Origin: Lactobacillus kullabergensis
Lineage (GTDB): Bacteria; Bacillota; Bacilli; Lactobacillales; Lactobacillaceae
NCBI RefSeq assembly: GCF_000967195.1
Contig: NZ_KQ033871.1
Location: 1,028,138 to 1,092,137 of the forward strand
Direction: 5' to 3'
DNA: 64,000 nucleotides
How positions within the stretch are numbered: the first letter of the stretch is position 1; every line of letters begins with the position of its first letter. The position numbers were made by a program, and so were the translations under genes. Below the pieces are notes generated by a model that was not told where the DNA came from, ran no database searches, and saw nothing but the letters and a program-made list of their open reading frames with translations. Shown here one piece after another: positions 44,935 through 53,113 of this stretch.

Positions 44935-45822
44935 TTACTTCAATTTAATGTCCCAAGCACTTCTAGTCATGTTGCCATAATATTTCTTTTGTATCCGTTT
45001 AGTCTCTGCAGTTTGATAACATTTGACTACCGCCTGGTAGTCCTTGTTTTTTGCTTGATCTTTTTTAGCTACAATGATATTTATCCATTGGTAAGAATCT
45101 CTATTTACCGGCTCAACAAAGATTGTTTGTTTTTCACCTAAACCTGCTGGACGAGCAAAGTCATTATTAATAACTGCTGCATCTACAGAATTGATTACCC
45201 GGCCACATTGATCGGCACTAATTTCTTTAACTTTGATGTTTTTAGGATTCTTTACAATATCCGCAACAGTCACAAGAGCTTTACCTTTGCGTAATGTAAT
45301 TAGACCAGCATTTTTCAAAACGAGTAAGGAACGGGATTCATTACTTGCGTCATTTGGTACGGCAATTGTAGCACCTTTTGGCAGCTCACTTAATTTATGA
45401 TATTTCTTTGAATATAGTCTAATCGGATTTATATCTGTGCGTCCGATAGCTACTAAACCACCATGATTGGCTTTATTCCAAGCTTTAAGAAAAGCATAAT
45501 GTTGGAAAGCATTTAGATCTATGTCTCCACTTTTTACTGCCTTATTTGGTTGATTGTAATCAGTGAAATTCTTGACTTTAATTGTTATGCCATATTTTTT
45601 CTTGGCCAAGGCTGCTGCGTGATCCCAAATAACCTCTTTGGGTTTTGATTCACTAACTATACCTACAGTAACAACGTGGTTCTTTTGATTGCTATCTCCT
45701 TTTTTGCCAAAGCTAAACCAGGCAATGGCAATAATTACAATGGCTGCAATTACTCCAATAATTATATTGCGACTCTTTTTAGTCATTAGAAAAACCTCCC
45801 AATTTTTCAATAAAAAAAGCAC
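44935..45822 (-). CDS. metQ: methionine-binding lipoprotein-like protein MetQ (NlpA family)
   Basis: The 295-aa protein is a NlpA/MetQ-type substrate-binding protein: PKEVIWDHAAALAKKKYGI, DINLNAFQHYAFL-like DIDLNAFQHYAFL, and VPNDASNESRSL are typical. The N-terminus has a hydrophobic segment (IIIGVIAAIVIIAIAWF) without a lipobox cysteine, so it is probably held by an uncleaved membrane anchor. It is the first gene behind the methionine T-box; a CTCC-complement (GGAGG) box precedes the coding start, and a downstream ATG (codon 13) is a possible alternative. Confidence 0.93.
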   Translation of the reverse strand: MLFLLKNWEVFLMTKKSRNIIIGVIAAIVIIAIAWFSFGKKGDSNQKNHVVTVGIVSESKPKEVIWDHAAALAKKKYGITIKVKNFTDYNQPNKAVKSGDIDLNAFQHYAFLKAWNKANHGGLVAIGRTDINPIRLYSKKYHKLSELPKGATIAVPNDASNESRSLLVLKNAGLITLRKGKALVTVADIVKNPKNIKVKEISADQCGRVINSVDAAVINNDFARPAGLGEKQTIFVEPVNRDSYQWINIIVAKKDQAKNKDYQAVVKCYQTAETKRIQKKYYGNMTRSAWDIKLK

Positions 45823-46083
45823 TCATCCTAATCTAAGGACGAGTGCTTCGTGTTACCACCTTTAATTTGCTTATTACTCACGTAATAAACCTCAACAGCT
45901 ATCTAACAATAGCTTGCAATCTTAACGGATGCAACTCCGCCACTAGCTAAATATCACTAGCAGTCATCGTTTCAAGCCCATATTCACTACACCTTACTAA
46001 CTGACTCTCACCAAACGTCAGCTCTCTTTATTAGTAAAAATAATAGCTACTCTGCTTTTCAAGATGTATTAATTATTTAATTG
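45812..46083 (-). promoter_or_regulatory. T-box riboswitch, methionine type, metQNI leader
   Basis: The minus strand has the T-box core AAAGGTGGTAACACG, a terminator with arms AAGCACTCGTCC/GGATGAGTGCTT and a T7 tail (45811-45848), and a long Stem I. An ATG triplet (45965-45967) in GAAACGATGACTG stands where the specifier codon is expected, fitting tRNA-Met and a methionine importer downstream. Confidence 0.93.
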
Positions 46084-46089
46084 TTTATT

Positions 46090-46118
46090 AATTTAACATC
46101 TAAAAAATCATCTGTCAA
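46090..46118 (-). promoter_or_regulatory. promoter of the metQNI T-box
   Basis: TTGACA and TAAATT are 17 bp apart on the minus strand, just before the T-box. Confidence 0.8.
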
Positions 46119-46130
46119 CCGAAAAATAAA

Positions 46131-46319
46131 TTATTTTTTAGTTGTTTGATATGATTTTATTATTTTAAAAAAATATTGTCCCACAGCAAAAGTAACAATT
46201 GCCATGCCAATTACCTGCCACCAATAATTATGATTTAAGTTTTCTGCAAGTAAAAAACTGCTAATCAAAATCAGTATGCAAATTAGTAAAACGACGGTTG
46301 AAGCAATAACTTGTTTCAT
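46131..46319 (-). CDS. small two-segment membrane protein
   Basis: The 62-aa protein has two membrane segments (about 5-24 and 34-51) with a short loop and a basic tail. I do not recognise a family. It begins 1 nt after the DHFR stop codon, so it is cotranscribed and probably translationally coupled with it. No functional link to folate metabolism is evident from sequence. Confidence 0.65.
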   Translation of the reverse strand: MKQVIASTVVLLICILILISSFLLAENLNHNYWWQVIGMAIVTFAVGQYFFKIIKSYQTTKK

Positions 46320-46320
46320 G

Positions 46321-46830
46321 TCACTTCTCCTTTCTCATATAAGTTAAAAATTCATATGGATAAGAATTCGAATCATCAGGTTGATGAAATTCCCTTTTTA
46401 CTATCTTAAAATGGCTATAATTAAGTTTTGTCATTGTCACATCAGCTGTAAAAGTGGCTTTTATTTCAGTTTTTTCTAAGCAATCTACCTGATTTTTCAA
46501 GGCGTCAAAGACCGAATTACCACCTATTACACAAATTTCCAGATTTTTGTGTTGATCAATCCATCTTTGTAATTCAGTGAGCGTAGATATTATTAAAACT
46601 CTTTGATCAGCATGAAATTTATTTTTTAATTTCTGACTAGTTGTTAAAACAATATGCTTGCGACCTGGTAGAATATGAGGCAAGCTCATAAAAGTTCTTC
46701 GACCCATGACAATGGGATGTCCATAAGTTATTTTTTTAAAATGGTGTAAGTCAGCAGGCAGTTTCCAAGGTAAATGTCCATCTAGACCAATTTGGTGTTT
46801 TTCATCTTCTGCCCAAACAAAAGTGATCAT
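46321..46830 (-). CDS. folA: dihydrofolate reductase
   Basis: The 169-aa enzyme reduces dihydrofolate with NADPH. The signatures IGLDGHLPWKLPADL, VMGRRTF and CVIGGNSVF are visible in order, with the catalytic acidic residue in the ADL motif. It is not next to thyA, which is the usual partner; instead it precedes a small membrane protein gene. Confidence 0.95.
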   Translation of the reverse strand: MITFVWAEDEKHQIGLDGHLPWKLPADLHHFKKITYGHPIVMGRRTFMSLPHILPGRKHIVLTTSQKLKNKFHADQRVLIISTLTELQRWIDQHKNLEICVIGGNSVFDALKNQVDCLEKTEIKATFTADVTMTKLNYSHFKIVKREFHQPDDSNSYPYEFLTYMRKEK

Positions 46831-46999
46831 TAGTTCGCCTCTCTCTTAATTATAGCGCTTTATTTATTAGATTTCTTGTCTTTTGCCCAGCATTACCAAT
46901 TATGCCTTGTTAATTTTCCGCAAATAAATTTAGACATGATTTTTCAAGCTAATGTTGCTATAGTTATTTAAGTATCTTAACAAATTACAGGAGGAAGTC

Positions 47000-47308
47000 A
47001 TGTCGGAAAAAAGTCAATTTACTGAAGCAAAATATAATAAAATGAAACAAACTGAGGCAGATCTGGTAAGAAATTTACAGGAAGTTGTCAAAGACCCTGC
47101 TAAAGAAGCTGCCTTAAGTGATGCTATTTTTAAAAATCACCAACACTGGTTGCAAATTGTTATGCCGAATTATTCTACTAAAATTCATTTAGGTATTGTG
47201 AATGCCTATGACAATGATACCCGCTATCAATCATATTATGATGACAAGGCAGGCAAAGGTGCAACTAAGATCTTAAGTAGAATTGTCAAAAAACATTTAG
47301 ACAAATAA
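47000..47308 (+). CDS. stand-alone TipAS-type domain protein
   Basis: The 102-aa protein resembles the TipAS antibiotic-recognition domain that is normally fused to a MerR-type DNA-binding part. The match is in NHQHWLQIVMPNYSTKIHLG and YDNDTRYQSYYDDKAG, followed by a terminal helix as in TipAS. No helix-turn-helix is present, so it may sequester or sense a small molecule rather than regulate. It has an AGGAGGA box, an own terminator and no partner gene. Family assignment is from recalled pattern only. Confidence 0.65.
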   Translation: MSEKSQFTEAKYNKMKQTEADLVRNLQEVVKDPAKEAALSDAIFKNHQHWLQIVMPNYSTKIHLGIVNAYDNDTRYQSYYDDKAGKGATKILSRIVKKHLDK

Positions 47309-47338
47309 AAGAAGTCTTTTGAGAAAGACTTCTTTTTT
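47307..47338. terminator. bidirectional terminator between the TipAS protein and pnuC
   Basis: AAAAGAAGTCTTT and AAAGACTTCTTTT form a 13-bp stem with a 4-nt loop between the two convergent genes. Confidence 0.88.
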
Positions 47339-47339
47339 G

Positions 47340-48053
47340 TTAGTGAAACCAGCTAACATGCTTATCGGTAAATGCCAGTAGATCATTAGTTAAATACAAA
47401 ATATATGTTAAAAATAAAGTTAGATTAGCATCCCCTTGAAATGCGGTAACTCCCCATAAAATAATTGAAAGTATTCCCTGAATAGTCCAAAAATAGTATT
47501 GCTCGCGAAAATGTAACATACAAAGAAGAGATCCAGTAATTCCAATTGCTCCAGCTGTTGCATCGATTAGGGGTCTTGGACTAGTAAAAAGTTTAGTATC
47601 TAGCAGATAAAGTAAAACTAGCACCATGGCAAAAAATATAATGGTAAGAAGCCACTTTATCAGTGTCAAACCATGAATATGTTTTTCCGTATCTTTAGAC
47701 CAAGACGGCAACATTAATACAGGTAAATCTAACAGCAAAATATAAATAGCTTGCAAAATCACATTGGCATAATTTTTGGCGTATATGGAAACTATAATAT
47801 AAATCGCAGAAGAAATTAAACCTAAAATACCATTGATTTGTCTGGCATTAGTAATGGCAAGTGTACATGTAAAACCCAAAATTGCAGCTATCATTGTTAA
47901 CAAGGAAATTTGAGTAACAGGTGCGGCTACAGTAGTACCAACAATAATGCCTATTCCCAACATTAATAATAAATATGTTTTAAAACTCCAGCCTCGCATC
48001 TGCTCTATATACCATCTTAATTTAAATATCCCAGCACTCGGCTTTATTTTCAT
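47340..48053 (-). CDS. pnuC: PnuC-type nicotinamide riboside transporter
   Basis: The 237-aa protein has about seven membrane segments and matches the PnuC family of vitamin-precursor facilitators: QINGILGLISSAIYI, NVILQAIYILLL and the C-terminal SIILWGVTAFQGDANLTLF and LYLTNDLLAF stretches. It probably imports nicotinamide riboside for NAD synthesis. It is a single gene; no NadR or nicotinamide-riboside kinase is adjacent. Confidence 0.9.
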   Translation of the reverse strand: MKIKPSAGIFKLRWYIEQMRGWSFKTYLLLMLGIGIIVGTTVAAPVTQISLLTMIAAILGFTCTLAITNARQINGILGLISSAIYIIVSIYAKNYANVILQAIYILLLDLPVLMLPSWSKDTEKHIHGLTLIKWLLTIIFFAMVLVLLYLLDTKLFTSPRPLIDATAGAIGITGSLLCMLHFREQYYFWTIQGILSIILWGVTAFQGDANLTLFLTYILYLTNDLLAFTDKHVSWFH

Positions 48054-48188
48054 CAGACCTTCCTACCTTCTGTTTAAGTTTAACAGTGAAAAAACACGGT
48101 TTTAATCATAGCATAACTTCTAAATGACTTTAAGAAATTTAACTATAAGGTCAGATCTCTGTATTGATCTTAAGTATCTTGTTTTGCT

Positions 48189-49352
48189 TTATTCATTCTT
48201 ATCCATTCTTAATATTGACCATTTGAGGAGAAAGGGTGAAATTACGGTTGTCATAATTATTGCTCCAATGACTGTTGAATAAGCTGCTGGCGCTAGTAGA
48301 TGGTTGGTTAAACCTATTTGTGCGACAACGAGAGCCATTTCACCGCGCGAAACCATTCCGGTCCCGACTAACAAGGAACTGGAATTGCTAAAACCCGCCA
48401 TTTTTGCGCCCAAGCTTGCGCCAACTAATTTTGATAAAACACCTCCAATTATCAAAACGATAAATAAAATAAAGTCGTGTAATATTCCCTTAATGCTCAT
48501 ATCTAAACCAATACTGACAAAAAAGACAGGAATAAAACTGCTGTAGCTAATCACGGTAAAATTTTTCTTGAGCGTTTTCTGTGCTGAGGTACGATTCAGA
48601 GCCAAGCCGACAAAAAAAGCGCCAATTACGTTACTAAGTCCTACTTCTTCAGCAGCCCAAGAAGCTAATACTACAATAATCATTGCCACCAAGGTTTCTG
48701 GAACAGGCAATGTCAGACGCTGACTTAAGCTAATTAACCGAGGTATGACATAAATGCTAAGAAGAACTAATAATATAAGAAAGGCTGCCTGAACAAGGAG
48801 GCTAATAATAAAGTTTTTTTCCATACTTGAACCTTGCTCAGAAACACCTGTCAGTCCACTAACAATGCTCAAAAGTAATATTGAGAGCAGGTCATCTGCT
48901 ACTGCAGCACCTAAAATTGTCATGCCCTCCTTTCCTTCCAGGCGTCCCATTTCTTGCAAAACGGCTACCGAAATTGAAACCGAAGTAGCTGAAAAAGTTA
49001 AGCCTAAAAATAAACTTTCAACCTGTGAAAAATTAAAGAGAATGCCTGTTATATAAGCAATAATAATTGGTACTATCATACCAAAGGCAGCTACCAACAC
49101 ACTAGGACGAAAAAGTTTTTTTAGTGTTTTAATATCACTGTCTAGACCTGCCAAAAACATCAAAAAAATCACACCGATGTCGGAGAACACTTTAATGATT
49201 CCGCCCGGTTGTACCAAATTAAAGATTCCCGGTCCAATCACTATCCCAGCTAGTAATTCGCCGACAACAGCTGGTAATCTTAACCTTGCACTAAATTGTC
49301 CGCCAATTAGGGTAGCTATTAATATAACAACTAGCATTCCTAAAAATTTCAT
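48189..49352 (-). CDS. CPA2-family cation/proton antiporter (NapA/KefB type)
   Basis: The 387-aa membrane protein has about 12-13 segments and the CPA2 fold: GELLAGIVIGPGIF at the N-terminus and the ion-binding pair of aspartates in AAVADDLLSILL. Two adjacent aspartates suggest electrogenic Na+/H+ exchange of the NapA type. There is no cytoplasmic TrkA domain, so a K+-gated KefB is less likely. The start lies only about 25 nt after an intrinsic-terminator hairpin, so expression requires read-through. Confidence 0.9.
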   Translation of the reverse strand: MKFLGMLVVILIATLIGGQFSARLRLPAVVGELLAGIVIGPGIFNLVQPGGIIKVFSDIGVIFLMFLAGLDSDIKTLKKLFRPSVLVAAFGMIVPIIIAYITGILFNFSQVESLFLGLTFSATSVSISVAVLQEMGRLEGKEGMTILGAAVADDLLSILLLSIVSGLTGVSEQGSSMEKNFIISLLVQAAFLILLVLLSIYVIPRLISLSQRLTLPVPETLVAMIIVVLASWAAEEVGLSNVIGAFFVGLALNRTSAQKTLKKNFTVISYSSFIPVFFVSIGLDMSIKGILHDFILFIVLIIGGVLSKLVGASLGAKMAGFSNSSSLLVGTGMVSRGEMALVVAQIGLTNHLLAPAAYSTVIGAIIMTTVISPFLLKWSILRMDKNE

Positions 49353-49377
49353 TTACCTTCCAGCTTTCTACAGCAAA

Positions 49378-49435
49378 AAAGACCTTCAAAATTGCTCAGG
49401 CAACCCAAACCTGAGAACAATTCTTGAAAGTCTTT
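49378..49435 (-). promoter_or_regulatory. terminator hairpin in the antiporter leader, candidate attenuator
   Basis: A long hairpin (AAAGACTTTCAAGAATTG... with CAATTTTGAAGGTCTTT, CTCAGG/CCTGAG apex) ends in T6 on the minus strand, some 25 nt before the antiporter ATG. There is no room for a promoter between hairpin and gene, so the gene is either read through from azlCD or from a promoter in 49440-49566. It may be regulated or simply a leaky azlCD terminator. Confidence 0.6.
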
Positions 49436-49566
49436 CACTTCAACCAAAATATTTATTTGATTTTTAATAACAAATTTGCTTAATAGTTATAAATTAACAA
49501 CTTTAATTAGTATAACTCACAATTCTCTCAAGATAAACTTTTAGAAATGTAAATCAGTTAGCAACT

Positions 49567-49893
49567 TTACAAAATTAACCTTAATAAAGCTAATGAAACA
49601 ATTCCAACTATCACAATCACTAAAAGTGACTTGCTAATAACCGCTGCTATAAAAGTTGGCACTGCAGCAACAAGATATTCAAGGTTAGCTTTTGGCAATT
49701 GACCTGGTTGAGCGGTGAATAAATTGCAAAACCACATAGTAGACATTATAACTATCGGTACAAAAGATAGAAATTCAACCACTGCTTTAGGTAAAGTGAA
49801 TTTTTTTAATAAAACAAAGGGAAGTATCCGCGATAGCCAAGTTGCAAGTTCACATCCGATAATAGTCAAAAACAAATAGTTAGAAGAAGACAC
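49567..49893 (-). CDS. azlD: AzlD-family branched-chain amino acid exporter subunit, copy 1
   Basis: The 108-aa protein has four membrane segments and matches AzlD, the small partner of AzlC. The two together export branched-chain amino acids or related toxic analogues. It overlaps azlC by 14 nt. A close paralogue pair lies at 61829-62846 beyond the prophage remnant. A short extracellular-loop stretch (STMWFCNLFTAQPGQLP) differs most between the copies. Confidence 0.92.
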   Translation of the reverse strand: MSSSNYLFLTIIGCELATWLSRILPFVLLKKFTLPKAVVEFLSFVPIVIMSTMWFCNLFTAQPGQLPKANLEYLVAAVPTFIAAVISKSLLVIVIVGIVSLALLRLIL

Positions 49894-50587
49894 GTTTTAT
49901 TACCATCCCCAATGCACATCCAATAAGAGTTACAACAATAATAACCAGACTGGGTGGCAAAATCATTGTCAAAATATAGGTCAACAACATTGTCAGTAAA
50001 ATTACTATTACTTGTAACAGCTTATTTAAAGACTTATCATTGTTTACTTGCAAATATAACAAACCAATAAACATTGCCACATTTGCAAAATCAAGACCTA
50101 ATTGTTTTGGATCTTTAATAAAGTTGCCAAGTATGGCACCAATCGCTGTAGCAAATACCCAAGTTTTATATGAAATCATATTTTCAGTATTGAACCAACT
50201 GAAATTCATTTTGTCATTTGTAAAATTAAGTTTATTCATTGCTAGAGCAAAGCTTTCATCAGTTAAAAGCGTACCAATTAAAATACCTTTGCCCAGTTTA
50301 TCTTTCTTAAAGTACGGTGCCACCGTTGTACTCATTAAAATCATCCTTGAATTGACCATAAATGTAGTAAAAATAATTGAAGCAATCGGACTACCTGCTA
50401 CTAGCATACTAATAGTGGTAAATTGTGCTGACCCAGCATAGATTATGATTGACATCATGATTACTGTAATAGTCGAAAAACCTGTTGAGCGAGCAATCAC
50501 ACCAAAAGCGGACGCAATTCCTAAATAGCCAAAAACTGTTGGAATTGTGTCAATAACAGCTGCACGCTTAGATAATGAACTTTCCAT
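49880..50587 (-). CDS. azlC: AzlC-family branched-chain amino acid exporter, copy 1
   Basis: The 235-aa protein has about six to eight membrane segments and the AzlC signatures GIASAFGVIARSTGFS, IYAGSAQFTTISMLVAGSP and LIGTLLTDESFAL. It overlaps azlD by 14 nt. The paralogue at 62139 ends almost identically (GMVIK[R/H]VFF) and shares most signatures. Confidence 0.94.
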   Translation of the reverse strand: MESSLSKRAAVIDTIPTVFGYLGIASAFGVIARSTGFSTITVIMMSIIIYAGSAQFTTISMLVAGSPIASIIFTTFMVNSRMILMSTTVAPYFKKDKLGKGILIGTLLTDESFALAMNKLNFTNDKMNFSWFNTENMISYKTWVFATAIGAILGNFIKDPKQLGLDFANVAMFIGLLYLQVNNDKSLNKLLQVIVILLTMLLTYILTMILPPSLVIIVVTLIGCALGMVIKRVFF

Positions 50588-50726
50588 ATTTCACTTCTTT
50601 AACTCAAAAATTAACTTACAATTAAATTCATGCATGCTTGTTTTATAGTCATAAAAATACGAACTATATCAGCTTCAGATAAAAAAACTAGTTTACTTAT
50701 AACAGTAACTAGTTTTAGTCATGACT

Positions 50727-51134
50727 TTATTCACTTTTATTCGATTGCGTGAAATCTATTCCACGATCTTTGAATACCTTTTTAGCAACATTAATCGCGT
50801 TTAGCACTTTCGGAAATCCCACGTAAGGAATAGTTTGAATAAATGTCTCGATTACTTCCTTTGGCGTTAAGCCGACATTTAAAGCGCCATTGATATGAAC
50901 ATTCAGTTGCGGTTCAGTGTCACCTTGTGTCAGCAAAGTTGTAATGGTAATCATTTCCCTTTGCTTTAGATCCAGGACACCACGATCGTATACGTCACCA
51001 AATGCAAATTCAATAATGTAGCGACCTACATCTTCAGATAAACCAGCTAGTGAATCAATAACTGATTTGCCGCCTTCTTGATCAACTTTTTCTAAATTTA
51101 CTAAACCCTTTTGATAACGTTCATCATTTTTCAT
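50727..51134 (-). CDS. carboxymuconolactone decarboxylase (CMD/AhpD-like) family protein
   Basis: The 135-aa protein has the CMD fold: DLKQREMITITTLLTQGDTEPQLNVHINGALNVGLTPKE. The usual CxxC of AhpD-type peroxidases is absent from this stretch, so thiol redox activity is unlikely. The divergent MerR-family gene at 51292 probably regulates it. Relatives next to MerR regulators often respond to electrophile or alcohol/aldehyde stress; the substrate here is unknown. Confidence 0.88.
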   Translation of the reverse strand: MKNDERYQKGLVNLEKVDQEGGKSVIDSLAGLSEDVGRYIIEFAFGDVYDRGVLDLKQREMITITTLLTQGDTEPQLNVHINGALNVGLTPKEVIETFIQTIPYVGFPKVLNAINVAKKVFKDRGIDFTQSNKSE

Positions 51135-51291
51135 AGTTTTTCTCCTTTTTGTTTTGTAAACTTTTTTAACGGTTTATAGAATAGTTGCTGGAGTATAGTC
51201 CATGTCAACTACTATTTTAAAATTTTTTGGTAGTGGTAAAATATGACGATGTATCATTTACCTAGCTTGAATTTTTTAGAAAGGAACTACA

Positions 51292-51660
51292 ATGAAATAT
51301 TCAATTGGTCAATTTTCGAAACTTAGTGGCTTTTCAATCGACACACTGCGTTATTATGAAAAACAAAAATTACTTTTCCCAAATCGTGATGAAAATAATC
51401 GTCGCATTTATACTGAAAAAGATGTAGCATGGATTAGTTTCATTTCCCGCTTAAAAAAGACTGGTATGAGTATTAAAGAAATGCAAAAATACACCAAATT
51501 ACGCTATGAGGGTGACCAAACTATACCTGATAGACTTGTTTTACTGTTTAAGCAGCTAGATAATTTACATGAACAGGAAAAGAAAATTGACGATAATATC
51601 AAGTTTGTAGAACAAAAAATCAAAACCTATCTCAAGACAATCGGTGATCTAAAAGAATAA
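51292..51660 (+). CDS. MerR-family regulator, divergent to the CMD gene
   Basis: The 122-aa protein has the MerR N-terminal helix-turn-helix (YSIGQFSKLSGFSIDTLRYYEK) and a short coiled-coil dimerization helix with no cysteines, as in AdhR/YraB-type regulators. It is divergent from the CMD gene with about 157 bp between. MerR proteins usually bind an over-spaced promoter of their target. Confidence 0.9.
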   Translation: MKYSIGQFSKLSGFSIDTLRYYEKQKLLFPNRDENNRRIYTEKDVAWISFISRLKKTGMSIKEMQKYTKLRYEGDQTIPDRLVLLFKQLDNLHEQEKKIDDNIKFVEQKIKTYLKTIGDLKE

Positions 51661-51804
51661 TATTGCTATCTAGTGTGTATACTGATTTAATTGCTTTTTC
51701 CGATATTACATCAAGCAAATACACAACAAACACGCACTTGTTCAATTTAGAAGAAAATGGCAAGTTGAAAAAATATTCAGTTAAGGTATAATGTTATTCG
51801 TCAT

Positions 51805-51894
51805 GGAGAGTTGGCAGAGTGGTAATGCACCGGACTCGAAATCCGGCGAACCAAGTTTTTCCTTGGCGCGCAGGTTCAAATCCTGTACTCTCCT
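51805..51894 (+). tRNA. tRNA-Ser (anticodon CGA)
   Basis: The acceptor arms GGAGAGT (51805-51811) and ACTCTCC (51887-51893) pair. The anticodon stem CCGGA/TCCGG encloses the loop CTCGAAA with CGA at 51837-51839. A long variable arm and a T-loop GGTTCAAATCC mark it as class II tRNA-Ser. Its 3' end forms the attachment core of the prophage remnant, which restores the gene. The CCA is not encoded. Confidence 0.96.
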
Positions 51895-51897
51895 TAA
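51883..51897 (+). repeat. attL core of the prophage remnant (tRNA-Ser 3' end)
   Basis: CTGTACTCTCCTTAA occurs here, overlapping the tRNA acceptor, and again at 59998-60012 after the integrase pseudogene. Confidence 0.9.
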
Positions 51898-51949
51898 ATA
51901 TATGGTCTTGGAGCTTGATATATTAGTATTTTTAATTTATGTGATCGCC

Positions 51950-51963
51950 AAATGTTCGCCAAC
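51950..51963 (+). repeat. 14-bp direct repeat, left copy
   Basis: AAATGTTCGCCAAC recurs at 61550-61563, directly after the second integrase fragment, exactly 9600 bp away. Confidence 0.6.
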
Positions 51964-51994
51964 CTTTTAATTATAGTAATTCAGGATCCAATAT

Positions 51995-52026
51995 AAAAGA
52001 GCAGTTATAAAAACTGCTCTTTTATT
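51995..52026 (+). terminator. terminator downstream of tRNA-Ser, inside attL side
   Basis: AAAAGAGCAGTT and AACTGCTCTTTT form a 12-bp stem with a T-rich tail. It would end the tRNA transcript and was apparently supplied by the element. The rest of 51895-52417 holds no gene. Confidence 0.8.
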
Positions 52027-52276
52027 TATATAATTTTGTACCTCTATGCCGTGCGGTTTTAATGCTAAATTTTGTTTTTAATTAGCTGATTTATACCATT
52101 TATACTTATGGGAATTCAACATTTTTGAATGTCCAACAGCAATGTCTATCGATAATTGCTAAAACTACGGAATAGCTAAATGCATATAATTTTATTAAAT
52201 ATATTAGATATTAAATACTTTAAAACGGCTACCATAAATTAAATTATTGAATAATATTTTCTTATAAAATCAAAAC

Positions 52277-52348
52277 TTGACAAAATATGCTTAAAATGTA
52301 AAAATGTAATCATAAATATTAACTAAATATACTTGATTCAGTATATTT
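52277..52348 (+). promoter_or_regulatory. putative promoter and palindromic operator of the 231-aa / ImmA pair
   Basis: A TTGACA at 52277-52282 precedes A/T-rich -10 candidates. Then AAATATACT and AGTATATTT (52325-52348) form a perfect 9-bp inverted repeat with a 6-nt spacer, about 70 nt before the first gene. It could be an operator for the pair's own XRE-type protein. Confidence 0.5.
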
Positions 52349-52417
52349 AAAAATTACAAAAACTCAAAAATATGTTTTTGCATTCTATAAATTCGATCTT
52401 AGAAAGGAACGTTTACA

Positions 52418-53113
52418 ATGAATTATCTAAATAGCTTATTGGAAAATAAAATTGATCCAAGTTTACCCGGTTTCTTTTCTGGTTCAATAAAGAAAGGATA
52501 TAATTTGGCGAATGAGCTAGTAAAAAGAGAAACTGATCTACAATTACCTGAAGCTAAAATTACACATGGCAATATCAGGCACGCATACGTTGACTTGTTG
52601 TTAAAACATGAGCTTATTAATTCAAATATCAATTTAAAAATGGAATCAAATCTTGTTGTTCCAAACGGGTATAGCTACTTAACTTTTACTTCTAAAAATT
52701 ATATATTTACCGTAAACAAAACTACGAAAAAATCTGCATTACCTAAAATTGCAAAAAATCGTATTTTTCTGAGTCAGCTAAATAAGGATATCCCAATTTA
52801 TAGACAGATGTCAATTTTTGATCAAAATGCGGATGAAAAAATTAATACTAAGGATGAAAAAAATAATATTGAGGATGAAAAAATTTATTTGATGATAACC
52901 TATGGTGGAGTCGGATTTAATTTAGAATATGTTGAAATTGGCTTACCTGATGTTGGTGCAAAAAAATGGCTTTACCAAAAAAATATAACAAATTCCTTAA
53001 GCATTGTACAACCCGCTACAGATTCAGAAAAATATGACTTAAAATTAAAATTTAAGAATGAAGTAAAACAAAAGCTGAATAAGGAGCAAAAAAATGATGG
53101 AGGTACAATTTAA
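52418..53113 (+). CDS. 231-aa protein of unknown function paired with an XRE-ImmA protease
   Basis: I do not recognise a family. The protein is soluble and charged with no membrane segment; a beta-rich middle (YSYLTFTSKNYIFTV) and an acidic K/D/E repeat (residues about 146-160, with DEKINTKDEK and DEKIYL units) are visible. Its 3' end overlaps the start of the XRE-ImmA/IrrE gene by 20 nt, so the two are translated together. Start: AAAGGAACG box 8 nt before the ATG. The partner suggests a substrate, antitoxin or sensor cleaved or controlled by the protease. It is intact in a decayed prophage. Confidence 0.75.
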   Translation: MNYLNSLLENKIDPSLPGFFSGSIKKGYNLANELVKRETDLQLPEAKITHGNIRHAYVDLLLKHELINSNINLKMESNLVVPNGYSYLTFTSKNYIFTVNKTTKKSALPKIAKNRIFLSQLNKDIPIYRQMSIFDQNADEKINTKDEKNNIEDEKIYLMITYGGVGFNLEYVEIGLPDVGAKKWLYQKNITNSLSIVQPATDSEKYDLKLKFKNEVKQKLNKEQKNDGGTI

